A program made the translations under genes and the position numbers. A stretch of DNA of 64,000 nt, from positions 1,364,001 to 1,428,000 of the forward strand of contig CM074146.1 of assembly GCA_037178625.1 (NCBI GenBank), in the 5' to 3' direction. Shown one piece after another: positions 11,409 through 22,610 of this stretch. This DNA comes from Skeletonema tropicum (Eukaryota > Bacillariophyta > Thalassiosirophyceae > Thalassiosirales > Thalassiosiraceae). Within the stretch, counting starts at the first letter, position 1. Each line of letters starts with the position of its first letter. The notes under the pieces were generated by a model that ran no database searches, was not told the DNA's origin, and saw nothing but the letters and a program-made list of their open reading frames with translations.

Positions 11409-13975
11409 GTCAGTGTTTATTCCACAAACATAGTAGAAGCGCGTCAATTGTTATTAGATAAAACTTAATTCATCCAGCAAACAACACAGCTCAATAGAGC
11501 CTCACAAAGGAGCTTTTGATTTCGAAGTCCAACGCTTCAACACGTAATCACTCTCAATCTCAGTGAGCAGCCTTGTTGATCATCAAGCAGACACATACGT
11601 GTGCATTTATCTAAGTATGCAATTGCCACGACTGGAGCTTATCATACTTTGACACAATAAGCTCGTAAGTATGCAATTGCCAGAACAAGTGAGCGATGTT
11701 CACTGTGTTCACAAAATAATTCAAATGGCCCCAAAATAAATCAGCGACAATCAGTACCGATCGCTGTCTTATTTACATTGGCAGGTGATGTACTAGAGTT
11801 CCTCTACTTATGTATTGTACCTCCCGCCAAAAACATCAGCTCCAAGACAAGCCCGCGCGCCCTGGATAACGGAGAACTGTCGTCCTCTCAAGAAGTATTA
11901 CTTATTTATGGTATTGTAGCTCTCAAATGCAACCGAAGTCTGGGATGTTGCTTGTGTCCACATATTATTTATTTGGCTTTGTAAAAGTCTATGGTCAGCC
12001 TATATAGCCAGCATGTTACTTCTCAGCAAGTACTTGAGCTCAAAAGATGGTCAACATAGTGTTGGAAAGCTGAGAGTGAGAGACGATGTTGTTCGTGTTG
12101 TTGTTAGAATCAACAATAGAAGATGTCTGCCAAAGACCGCTGTGTTTTTGTTTTGTGCGTGTCTGTATATGGTATCTGCAATGCTTCAATGAATGTCATC
12201 TCTGCAGTCTATCTGCGCAGCTTCGTTTCGCTGCTCTTTGTTTCCTTAGTAAAGTTTGATTCCTTCGTATCTATATAGCCATACGCATTATTTGTATTGT
12301 ATCCCTCTATCAAATCAAATCATGATGTTATTGTAGTAAGTGTCGATTAGTATCGACGTATATATCTGTTCAGAATCACTCCACTACATCAGAAGATGAT
12401 GGAGTCAAGCAATCGAAATACTTTTGCTCTTTGCCGATCAGGTTTTCCTTTTGACACCGTAAAGCACACATATCATCTCTCCGATTGAGAGGTTGAAATT
12501 AAATTATACCGCGACATGGATAAGTAAACATCCGTATTGTGTAATAATGAGTCGACTGTAATACTCCTAAAATAATAATATGTATTGGGCTACACTTATA
12601 TACATTGAATGAAATAAAGCACGCTCTGAAGTGAACAAGTAGTGACAAGTGCCGAGAGTGAGATCATTTCGCACAAAATTATGAAGAATGCTTGGCACCG
12701 CTTTGCCATTTTTTTTTGATATTACTCTTATATATAAGTAAATAGATCATTCACTGAAGTAAGTATTCACTACATATGATATATACGATGGAGGAAATGG
12801 CCAGTGGTGGGCCAGCGGGACCCGAGAGAGCACTGCAAATGGCAATGTAAGTATATATATTTTCATGTCTTTCATGTCCGTCGGCCTTACATAAGTAAGT
12901 ACATCATATCCATCTATTTTTGTACGTTTGTATCACTTCAAGCTACTCTAGAGCTCCTCATCACTACAATACAGCATCTCCCTCGCTCTCTGCGTAAGAA
13001 GACAACTCATTGGTAACAAGACACCTCATAAGTAAAGTAAGATTACATAACGATTGCACCATGCAAGAGCAGATAAATCCACCGTTGCTGGCGAATCTGC
13101 GCACCCTGGTCCAAAATCGAGATTTTGCTTCATAACATCTTTTTTCTGTTTTACCTTTTTGTCTCCATTTTAGAGTAACTTTCGGGCATGCCCCCGAGGG
13201 CAGACTACATAATGATCGAACATACGTAAGTTTTGATACTTATTACCCGTAGACAAGCTACCATGTTCTACTTTTCAACCATGGCTTCCGTCAGCTTCCG
13301 TCACTTGACAACTACGCAGCATGATAAAATGTACGAGAGTGCAAAACAGTACTATAACAGCCATAACCTACCATGGAATAATAACGTGTAAGATTTCAGG
13401 GTCTAACTCAGTGTAACGGAACCAACCTCTTGGGTACAAACTTCAATTTCAATCAAGTCAAATATGTAGTGTTGATATCCATTAACATTATTTTGTAACC
13501 ATGTGTAATGAATTATCTTTTCAATAACATGAAGCCGCGATGATGACTCAACACTCTATTAAAACATATGCCTCTCTGGCTTTATCGCTGGAGTTAGATT
13601 CTCTTGACGGCACTATACAATCACACCCACGTCTCATAATATTGATTGTCTTTCTGGGGGTCTTTCCCTGTAATAACAACAGATGCTAACATGAAACCCA
13701 TGAAGTGACGAATTCATCAAGGATGCCTGTTGTTGATTGTTGAGTAAACCGACCTCCCTCCCTGCAGCATCTTAATTCTATTCTGATATGCATCAAGTAT
13801 AGATAACTACGATTGAATCTGTCGAAGATATGATTGCCCTGTGTCTCATTTCGGTGATGACAGTGCTAAATAATGGATGCGCTCGCGGCACTTCTATTGA
13901 CGGCGTTGGCCTTGAGAGTGACAATACACAGTGAGATCTTTTTATGGTATTCATAGATTCATTTATGCCAAGCGC

Positions 13976-14105
13976 AAATACTCCCTAGCTCGCACAATAT
14001 TGACTGGATACCCGGATCGACTGTCCTTAATCGATTCCTAAGAAATATTCGAAATGATTTGTTGTGATCGATTCGGGTAGCCGACCACTCCCCAAGGTAC
14101 TAGCG
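13976..14105 (+). repeat. 130-nt hairpin repeat, copy 1 (candidate structured RNA)
   Basis: Aligns without gaps to 14349-14478. Numbering from the first base, positions 35-48 pair with 90-103 and 52-62 with 76-86, all in one register, giving one long irregular hairpin. Flanking blocks AATATTGACT and TAGCCGACCACTCCC are identical between copies and unpaired. Differences include a compensatory T-A to A-T swap at pair 42/96 and several G-T to G-C or A-T changes. Strand is not known. Confidence 0.45.
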
Positions 14106-14348
14106 CATGTTGAAGTGGCGATAATATATTATTTCAGACTTCAGACATGACATAATATCATCTCCGTGTCGAAGGAGTTCTCTAACGGATCACGGTATCG
14201 GTACGTTTCTTTGGCCGTGGATGTCCCATGTTACTAATCATTTAGCGGTAGGATGTGCTCTCAACACCGTCGATGAAGAAAGTCACCTACAAAGAGCGTC
14301 GGTATTGTTGACCCCATCGCATTCCACAACACACGACACTGCCGCTGA

Positions 14349-14478
14349 AAATACTCTCTAGCTCTCTCAATATTGACTGTGTACCCGGAACTAACAGACT
14401 AAATCGATTCTAAAGACGTATTAGAGACGATTTAATGTGTTTGTTCCGGGTAGCCGACCACTCCCTGAGGTACTAGCG
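14349..14478 (+). repeat. 130-nt hairpin repeat, copy 2 (candidate structured RNA)
   Basis: Same length and register as copy 1; here the outer stem ACCCGGAAC/GTTCCGGGT and the inner stem TAAATCG/CGATTTA are perfect. The sequence outside the 130 nt is not similar between the copies. It matches no snRNA, tRNA or ribozyme that I recognise. A dispersed palindromic repeat is the main alternative. Confidence 0.45.
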
Positions 14479-15245
14479 TGCGGCGAAGTATCGCCATGGT
14501 GGCAATGTATTTTGTGGATTTTTTGTGTTGAGTGGCTAACAAAAATGGTTTCTCGAAGGGTTGATGTAGGTAGTACTTGTAGGTAACAAATAATCACATA
14601 TATTTATGTGGGGAAATGGTAAAAGGCGAAGAGACGTTAAGAAGCCTCTGGACCAGGGTGCTGCGAATCAACTATGACCTTTGCATTTTATATACTCGAC
14701 CACGCACTGCCCCAAATGTAGATTTTAGCCAGCGCACTTACTCACACATACAAGCACAAAAAAACCTATACAGTACTCTTTCTTATTGATCGTATAAACA
14801 ATGTTTTCAAATTCAAACCAGTCGGAGATTCTCCAAATCACGATGACCCCAAAAAGTGCATAGCCAATTTTGTCCGTTATTCCCAATTAATAAACGGTAC
14901 TACCAATTCCACACTACCAATTTGAAAAACCCGCAACGGAAAGTCCCGCATCGTTCAAACGATCACAAAAATTAAGCCTTCTTTCGGCATTTCAAGAGAA
15001 AAGGTACGAAACGTCGTTTTTTCAAATCACCGCGAACATCCAATTCCGCCATTACTTCCGCGCCTCTTCTGCATGCAGGCTACACTGTGATGCAGCAGAC
15101 GCCATCTTCTTTGACTTGGCCCTTCGCTCGCTGGTGCCATAAATCAACTGTTCAGTGTTTTGATGCATACGTTGCAATCAGAAGCCTACACACACCTCTC
15201 TTTACAGCTTTGAATATCACCGTCGATTAGATAAGACAAGACAAG

Positions 15246-17495
15246 ATGGAAGTTATTCCCCTCGACGATCGTGTCCGCTCCACCACCGTCCTCAACTCCG
15301 AGGCCTCCTCTTCCGATTCTCCGGATTTTAACGCCACCGTCTTCCCCGATGATGCCGCCGCCTCCTCCAACTTTGATGACTCCGCCGCCACCTTTGATGA
15401 CGAGGAACTCGCCCCCGCCGGTGGAGGATTGTGGACCCGCAAAAACAAACTTTTGCTGAGCCTAGTCGCCGGATCGGCCCTCCTTTGTGCCGCGGCCACC
15501 GGTGGAGGAATCGCCGCCCATCGTGCACGTGTAAATGGTGCTGCCAACAGGTGCTACGATAATATTGTGCAGCCCCCTGAGTATGCTATGCCCAGTGGAG
15601 CCAAGAGTAGCAAATCGCCCAGTACCAAGAGTTCCAAATCTCCAAGTGCTAAAAGTAGCAAGGCACCTGCTACTACTACTGCAACTCCACAGAGGAGACT
15701 TACGGTTGCTGCGACTGTTGAAGATGATGAGGAGGACATCCTCCGTAAGGCTGGACTTACCGCCCATTATCCTGTCATCCCCAAAACAGTCGAAGATAGA
15801 CGTAAGAATCGCATGTTGGCACAGCAACTCGGTCAGCCGGATGTTGCCGCCGCTGCTGATAACAATGTCTCGTGGATGCGTCGTTTGCAGAGTGGTAGCC
15901 CTGCTGCTGCCAAGAGTAGCAAGAGTCCAAGTACCAAAAGTAGTAAGGCGCCCGGTACTCCCTCTGTCGCCAAGGCTGCAAAGTCCAGTCTTACTGCTGA
16001 ATTGGTGAGTTTTATGTGTGTGTGTATGCTTATCATGTTGATGGATTGAGATTGATTATTTTTGTTTGGTTGTTTATTCAACACATGTATACGACGTATT
16101 TTGATATACTTGATATGTATTTTGTCATTCCCCATCACTTAACTCACACATCATCATCATGTCTTCCAATACCAACTCCCTTTCCATATTTATGTTGTGT
16201 GGTGTGTTGCTATCCTATATATATATATATATTATATATACCAACAGATTGACTGCAAGTGTGTTAACCCAATCAATGGAGGAGGAGCATATTATTCCAG
16301 CCCAGGAAGCAAGAGTTCCAAATCTCCCTCTACCAAATCAAGCAAGTCTCCTTCTACCAAATCGAGCAAGTCTCCCTCTGCCAAATCTAGTAAGAGTCCC
16401 TCTACCAAGTCAAGCAAGAGTCCCTCCTCTAGTCTCACTGAGGGTCTTCGTCCTACTGATCATCCAATTACGTGTTTGGTACCCAATCCAGTGAATCCAC
16501 GTCCTCCTGCACCCATTACTGGGGGTGGATCTCAGAGTAGTAAATCGAGCAAGCCAACACCCACACCCCCCAGTCCTCCTCCTCCTCCTGTCAATCCTGT
16601 TCCTGAACCAGTTACCCCTCGACCTACTCCTAGGCCGGTTGTTCCTCCACCTGCTCCTGAACCCGTCACACCCAACTGTGACAATAATGAGGATTGGGTG
16701 ACCGTTAATGGAAACACGTGTGCCACCATTGCCACCGCTGCCGATCCTACAAGTAGTCTCTGTGCCCTTGAAGATTCGAATGGTCTATCTGCCTCGGAGG
16801 CTTGTCCTGAGGTCTGTAATGAGGAGTGTGCTGTGAATTGTGACAATAATGAGGGATGGGTCAGTACAGCGGATCATACTTGTGTTGATGCCGCGGAATA
16901 TCCCGATATTGTTTGCAAGGAAGTAGACAATGATGGAGTATTGGGCGTGGATGCTTGTCCTGCATCCTGTAATGAGGAGTGTGCTGTGAATTGTGACAAT
17001 AATGAGGGATGGGTCAGTACAGCGGATCATACTTGTGTTGATGCCGCGGAATATCCCGATATTGTTTGCAAGGAAGTAGACAATGATGGAGTATTGGGCG
17101 TGGATGCTTGTCCTGCATCCTGTAACGAGGAGTGCATTGTCGAAGTGAACTGTGACAATGAGGAAGGATGGATCAGTACAGAGGGTCATGATTGTGCTGA
17201 TGTAGCCTCGGATCCCAAGATGCTTTGCATGGAAGTGAACATTGCTGGTAAATCTGCCTCGGAGGCTTGTCCTGCATCCTGTAACGTGGAATGCTTTGAA
17301 CCTGTCGTTCCCGCTCCAGTGCCAGTGCCCGCGACACCAATGCCCACTGAGGAGCCACAAATTGCGACGCCAATGCCCACTATGCTTGGTACTGGCGTAG
17401 TAACTAGCGATACAACTGGTGGAAGTACTGTTACAGTGAGTACGGAGACAACTGGTCCTCCTACTCTAGCGAATCGTGACGAACTGAAGAGGTAA
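15246..17495 (+). CDS. silaffin-like membrane protein with four ShKT-like Cys domains (668 aa)
   Basis: Two exons, 15246-16004 and 16248-17495; the 243-bp intron has TTG|GTGAGT and CCAACAG|ATT borders and is phase 0. The protein has an acidic N-terminus (1-60), one membrane span at about 69-91 (KLLLSLVAGSALLCAAATGG) after basic WTRKNK, then SSKSPS/TKSSKSPS repeats, RXL motifs (QRRLTV, MRRLQSG), more SSKSPS repeats in exon 2, Pro-rich linkers and four six-Cys domains of the form C..DNNE.W....C....C....ACP..CN.EC. It ends STETTGPPTLANRDELKR. Ser/Lys repeats and RXL sites are features of Thalassiosira silica-matrix precursors, so a role in cell-wall silicification is a reasonable inference. The Cys domains resemble ShKT folds. 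Single-span topology, probably N-in. It lies tail-to-tail with its paralogue at 18528. Confidence 0.8.
16833..17125 (+). repeat. 153-bp tandem duplication encoding one Cys domain
   Basis: The unit starting at 16833 recurs at 16986 with no difference that I can see over most of its length. It encodes the second and third ShKT-like domains (NCDNNEGWVSTADHTC). Such identity in coding DNA implies a very recent duplication or gene conversion. Confidence 0.85.
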
Positions 17496-17599
17496 AGAAT
17501 TGATTGAAGTATGACAGGGGGAAAACATACTTTGATTGAATTTATTTTATGTTGGGGATTACTACTCTGATGAATTTTGATTGCAACTCCTTTAGCTTT

Positions 17600-17740
17600 T
17601 TGTCTTAAAAGCTTGTTGAAAGAGTTGATGTACTTCAATAATTAATTAATTTAGGCAGCGAAATACTTATTGAACGCATGTACAATACTATCTGCGCAGA
17701 ACTCCTCCAATAATATATACATGAGATCTTGTTGTCAAGC
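17600..17740 (-). repeat. 3'-flank block, copy 1
   Basis: Contains, in the sense of the + strand gene, AAGCTTGTTG then GAGTTGATGTACTT, GGCAGCGAAATACTT and GCATGTACAAT. Reverse-complement relatives lie at 26240-26580 and 37880-38210. In the copies at 17600 and 37880 the block lies 3' of a silaffin-like family gene, so it is probably duplicated 3' UTR or downstream sequence. Confidence 0.6.
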
Positions 17741-17853
17741 GATCAAGAAAGCCGTGGTGGAACACCCTTGCACCGTACGGCAGGGATAAGTCGATCACTA
17801 TGTAAGATGCAGGTTCTGTTCTATCATCTAATCAAGGTGACACATCAGAAGTT

Positions 17854-18045
17854 ATGATGGTACATAGAGGAGGAGTGCGCATTTGGCATGGGGCAAAGGT
17901 TAAATTATGTACTCGCTACGAAGGATTACAAATCGCGCAAAGACAGGAGGAGTGTGCAGGAAGCACGGGGTACGAAGGATGCACACACAAAGCCGAGAAA
18001 GGACGAGTGTGCACGACTAGAAGAAAGATTTCATGCAGTACTGCT
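17854..18045 (+). pseudogene. decayed zinc-knuckle gene fragment
   Basis: Pieces of the repeat unit are readable in shifting frames: RGGVRIWHGAKVKLC, then YEGL, EECAGSTG and YEGCTHKAEKGRVC. Spacing and frame are lost, so no product is expected. It marks an old insertion or duplication of the family between the two silaffin-like genes. Confidence 0.55.
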
Positions 18046-18527
18046 GCTGCTTCTAAGTACATGGGTGACTCTTTGATTTACTTATCAAAACTAATGCACG
18101 ATGCGATGCTGCAGGTTGCCGCTACATAAAGTATATACTTATACAGCCAGTGCGTGTGGTTCTCATTTTTAGAAGGACAAACCGTTCGCGTCTCACTGCG
18201 ACTCAATAGTCACGTTTCGGTCAACTCACTTATTAAGTACATAATGAAGTACATACACGAAGATATGAAGAGAAAGGTGGGTTTGGATTTGGCATAATGC
18301 GTGGGAGATAAGTAGATTACACACATCTCGATTCTCTTTCGGGTTTACTTAAAGTGCAAAAGACTAACAAGATTACATATAATTCTAGTATGTTAAACTA
18401 TCCTAAGTAATCAACTCCTCCAACAAGCTTTTCCTGCCAACAAAAAGCTAGAGGAGACATTATATCACAGTTCAAACAGTATCCCCATCATTCAATCGAA
18501 GTTTCCCCATTCATACTTCATCATTCT

Positions 18528-21388
18528 TTACCTCTTCTCTCCATCACGAACGTCTCCAGTAGGTGGACCAGTTGTCTCTGTACTCACTGTAATAGTATTC
18601 CCTGAAGAACCCCCGACAGTCACAAGCTCAGTGGGGGGTAAAGTTGACAACAAGAACGCACGGGTTGGAATAGGCGTCTTCATATTCTCGGGAGTGCCGA
18701 CAGTTGTAGTCACTGACACCGAGGGTTTCGTTGTGACGGAGGGGGATGGCACTGGGATGGGAATGAGAGGGATGAGTGGAGGTTCAGGGAAACATTCCAC
18801 ATTACAGGATGCGGGACAAGCAACCTTGGCAGATTCACCAGCATTGTTCACTTCCATGCAAAGCATCTTGGGATCCGATGCTACAGCCTCACAATTATTT
18901 CCTGTTGCACTCGACCAATCCTCATTATTGTCACAGTTCACTTCGACAATGCATTCCACGTTACAGGATGCAGGACAAGCCTCAGAGGCAGATACTCCAA
19001 CGCCATTTTCACTGCTGCAAAGCGTCTTGGGATCAGCTGCTACAGCATCACAATCGGCTCCAGTTGTACTCGACCAATCTTCATTATTGTCACAGTTCAC
19101 TTCGACAATGCACTCCTTGTTACAGGATGCAGGACAAGCCTCCAAAGCGGATACTCCATCTTTGTCTTCTTCACTGCAAACAATATCGGGATCTTCCGCG
19201 GCAGCCTCACAATCATGAAACTCTATACTGATCCATTCCTCATTATTGTCACAGTTGGGAGGCGTGGGTGTAGGAACGGCTGGAACTGGAACTGGAGGTG
19301 TGGGACCGGGTGGAGCAGGGTCTTCCACAACGACAAGGCACTCCTCGTTACACACCGCCGGACAAGCCTCAGAGGCAGATACTCCATCATCATCCACTGC
19401 AATGGCGCAAAGACCACTTGGATCTGCTGCCACGTCCTTACACGTGTCTCCACTATCGGTCACCCAATTCGCATCATTGTCACAGTTCACGATGCACTCT
19501 TTATTACAGACTTCAGGACAAGCAACCGAGGCAGATACACCGTCCGAATCTTGAAGGGTACATAGACTCGCTGAATCCTCGGAAGAGGCAATGGTGGCAC
19601 ACGTGTCTCTATTATCGGTCACCCAATCCGCATCATTGTCACAGTTGGGAGGAGTGGGTGTAGCCGCGGGTGGAGTAGGAACAGGTGGAACAGGCTCTTC
19701 CACAGGAGGTGTAGGAACGGGCGGAACAGGCTCTTCCACTGGTGGAGTAGGAACGGGAGGAACAGGCTCTTCCACAGGAGGTGTGGGAACGGGCGGAACC
19801 GGCTCTTCCACTGGAGGCGGGACACCATCACAATCATCGCCCTCCTCACAGGGTGGATCCACAGGAGGTGTTGCTGGTGGAGTGGGAGGAGGAGGAGGAA
19901 CCACAGGCTGAGCTGGAACAACAGGCTCCTCCTCAGCTGGTGGTGGAGTGGGAGGAACAACAGGCTCCCTTGGTGGAACAGTTGGAACTGGTCTCACAGG
20001 AATGAGAGTGTCAGGAGGCAGATTAGAAGTTGGAGCCTTGCTCGACTTGCTAGTTAATGATCCAGCACCGTTAATGGGTGTAGAAGGAAGAGGTGGTCTC
20101 ACTGGCACGGGCACTCGACAAGTGATTGGAGATACGGTGGGACGAAGAGCACCACCCTCAGTGAGATTAGAGGAGGGACTCTTGCTTGACTTGGTAGAGG
20201 GACTCTTACTAGATTTGGCAGAGGGAGACTTGCTTGACTTGGCAGAAGGAGACTTGCTTGACTTGGTAGAGGGAGATTTGGAACTCTTGCTTCCAGAGCT
20301 GCTTGCACTTGCTCCATTGAGTCCTACTGCTGGGTTGACACACTTGCAGTCAATTTCACCTGGTTGCTGTGTTGGTTTTTATAGGATAGCAACACACACA
20401 TCATAATATGATCGAGAGGAAAAGGGGCACATCATGTCCGTGAGTAAGAAGTGATGTGCATAATAATAATATAAGTACATATCAGAATACATGAAATAAC
20501 ATGTGATGAATAAACAACCAAACACACAACATCAAATGATGATCCATTAAAACAACATGATAAGCACACACACATAAAACTCACCAATTCAGCAGTAAGA
20601 CTGGACTTTGCAGCCTTGGCGACAGAGGGAGTACCGGGCGCCTTACTACTTTTGGTACTCGGACTCTTACTACTCTTGGCAGCAGCAGGGCTACCAGACT
20701 GCAAACGACGCATCCACGAGACATTATTATCAGCGGCGGCAACATCTGGCTGACCGAGTTGCTGTGCCAACATGCGATTCTTACGTCTATCTTCGACTGT
20801 TTTGGGGATGACAGGATAATGGGCGGTAAGTCCAGCCTTACGGAGGATGTCCTCCTCATCATCTTCAACAGTCGCAGCAACCGTTGCCCCCACCGTAAGT
20901 GTCCTCTGTGGAGTCTCAGTAGCAATAGCCCTAGCAGTACCTGTGGCAGCAGTAGTAACAGCAGGTGCCTTGCTACTTTTAGCACTCGGAGATTTGGAAC
21001 TCTTGGTTGCACTGGGCGATTTGCTACTCTTGGCTCCACTGGGCATAGCATACTCAGGAGGCTGTACAATATTATCGTAGCACCTGTTGGCAGCACCATT
21101 TACACGTGCACGATGAGCGGCGATTCCTCCACCGGTGGCCGCGGCACAAAGGAGGGCCGATCCGGCGACTAGGCTCAGCAAAAGTTTGTTTTTGCGGGTC
21201 CACAATCCTCCACCGGCGGGGGCGAGTTCCTCATCATCAAAGGTGGCGGCGGAGTCATCAAAGTTGGAGGAGGCGGCGGCATCATCGGGGAAGACGGTGG
21301 CGTTAAAGTCCGGAGAATCGGAAGAGGAGGCCTCGGAGTTGAGGACGGTGGTGGAGCGGATACGGTCATCGAGGGGAATAACTTCCAT
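18528..21388 (-). CDS. silaffin-like membrane protein with five ShKT-like Cys domains (880 aa)
   Basis: Exon 1 is 21388-20585 and exon 2 is 20366-18528. The donor TTG|GTGAGT equals that of the paralogue at 15246; the acceptor AACACAG|CAACCAGG is the one that keeps the frame and adds QPGE before IDCKCVNP. The N-terminus (MEVIPLDDRIRSTTVLNSEA) and the membrane span are nearly identical to the paralogue. It carries RXL motifs (QRTLTV, MRRLQSG), a longer SSKSPS block in exon 2, a Pro-rich linker with VEEPVPPVPTPP repeats, and five Cys domains (NCDND.DW or NCDNNE.W). It ends TETTGPPTGDVRDGEKR. Function inferred as for the paralogue: a wall or silica-associated membrane protein. Its 5' flank is duplicated at 24894. 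Confidence 0.8.
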
Positions 21389-22610
21389 CTTGTCTTGTCT
21401 TATCAATCTATCGTCGGTGATTCAAATAATGTACTTTCAATATTTATGCTCTCTACAAAATGAATGAGCCATCTATATATTGGATCGAGTTGCAACGTCC
21501 AACTGTAGTATTTATGTAAGTGTAGGCAGGCTGCTCTATATATATCGTGTGGAGAGTATCGGCAGAAAAGTTCGTTTGATACTCTCAAGAAGTACTTATG
21601 CATCAAAACACCACTTTTCTGCAGAATCATCGGAGAGGACACTTCTTTGTGGCGCGTAAAATCCACTCTGGTTGGAGAGGAGGAGAATTTACACAGAAGT
21701 CGAAGGAAGGGCCGTGCTGTGCCGTGCGTGTCATTTTACGATTTTTTTGAACCGTTTCTTAGATACTTGTGCAAATGCCAAGAACGTGCTGACGTGGATG
21801 TCTCACGGGTCTATCCTTTGCAGAACTTTCAATTTTGTATGGTGGAATTGGTAGTGCCGTTTGTTAGCATCGTGTGTTGGAGAACGCGGGACTGGTTTGA
21901 ATTTGAATTTTGGGAGTCATATTTTGAGAAGGCTTTTGTGTGCTTGTGTGTGTGAGCAAGTGCAATCAATCGAGGTTTCACGGTCCCAAAGCGTCTTAAC
22001 CCGCGCCGGCCGGTGGATTTATCTGCGTGTATCATATAGCTCTCTCTCTTTGAGAGTAGAGGCGTCCAGAAAAGATGATGAGCAGCGCTTGCGTGAGAGG
22101 CGAATAATAAATATCTAGATAGGGCCGACATGATTGAATTGCCATGACGATGCTCGAACTGGCCGTTTCTTCCATCATCTGTAGTAAATAAAGTATTATC
22201 ATGGCATAGGGCGGGACAGGCTGCTGAATCTATATTGAATGATATATACTTATCAAACGGTGCACGGTGGTGCCAAGTAGATATTCGTCATATGTTGTTG
22301 TGTCAGGCTAGACAGATGATCAGTCGTCGGTCAACTGTTCACTTCTTTAGAGAAAATATCGTTGCATGGCTGCGTTCAATTATCAATATATTATGACAGT
22401 AGTTTCCTCACGATTGCTGCACCAAATTTATGGATTAGATATATTATAGACGGATGACATGCAATCATCATGGCGCGGTCAGAGAGAGAGAGAGAGTCTA
22501 ATAATTTGTTGCGGCAGATTGAAAAAAAGAGTAATGAATGAAGGAGAACAGCATGTCAGTATGATATCATACTACATCTTGATACTACGACATCATTTTT
22601 TGAAGCATCC
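21389..22610. repeat. duplicated 5' flank of the silaffin-like gene, copy D1
   Basis: Nearly identical to 24894-26090 plus 26574-26615. It begins at the start codon of the minus-strand gene and runs away from it. It contains the block at about 21590-21990 that also lies upstream of the protease gene (27180-27600). No convincing gene is encoded; ORFs such as 21647-21955 are conserved only because the whole block is. Confidence 0.8.
21590..21990. promoter_or_regulatory. shared upstream block, copy 1 (candidate bidirectional promoter)
   Basis: Read on the + strand the block starts GCATCAAAACACCACTTTT and ends CGAGGTTTCACGGTCCC. It occurs three times: here, at about 25090-25490, and at about 27180-27600. 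The first two lie upstream of minus-strand silaffin-like genes; the third lies upstream of the plus-strand protease gene. Promoter function is inference from position and conservation. Confidence 0.4.

Larger units (their letters stand above)
11409..15245. other. 3.8-kb gene-poor stretch
   Basis: No ORF with a recognisable domain. Local (TA)n and A/T-rich tracts occur around 12720-12860. The notable content is the pair of 130-nt hairpin repeats at 13976 and 14349. The last 500 bases are presumably the 5' flank of the next gene. Confidence 0.5.
17496..18527. other. intergenic region between the convergent silaffin-like genes
   Basis: Holds the 3' flanks of both genes. A copy of the 3'-flank block lies at about 17600-17740, a decayed zinc-knuckle fragment at about 17854-18045, and the shared motif AACTCCTCCAACAAGCTT at about 18412. 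Nothing else is recognised. Confidence 0.6.

Noticed and set aside
13540..13900. Possible C/D snoRNA boxes (ATGATGA at about 13540, TGATGA at about 13855)
   Set aside because: No D box (CTGA) at a suitable distance and no terminal stem; too weak.
14041..14100. Pol III B-box-like GATCGATTC in hairpin repeat copy 1
   Set aside because: Not conserved in copy 2, so probably accidental.
21647..21955. ORF conserved between the duplicated flanks (also at 25097-25459)
   Set aside because: The whole non-coding block is conserved equally, and the frame differs by indels between copies, so there is no sign of coding selection.
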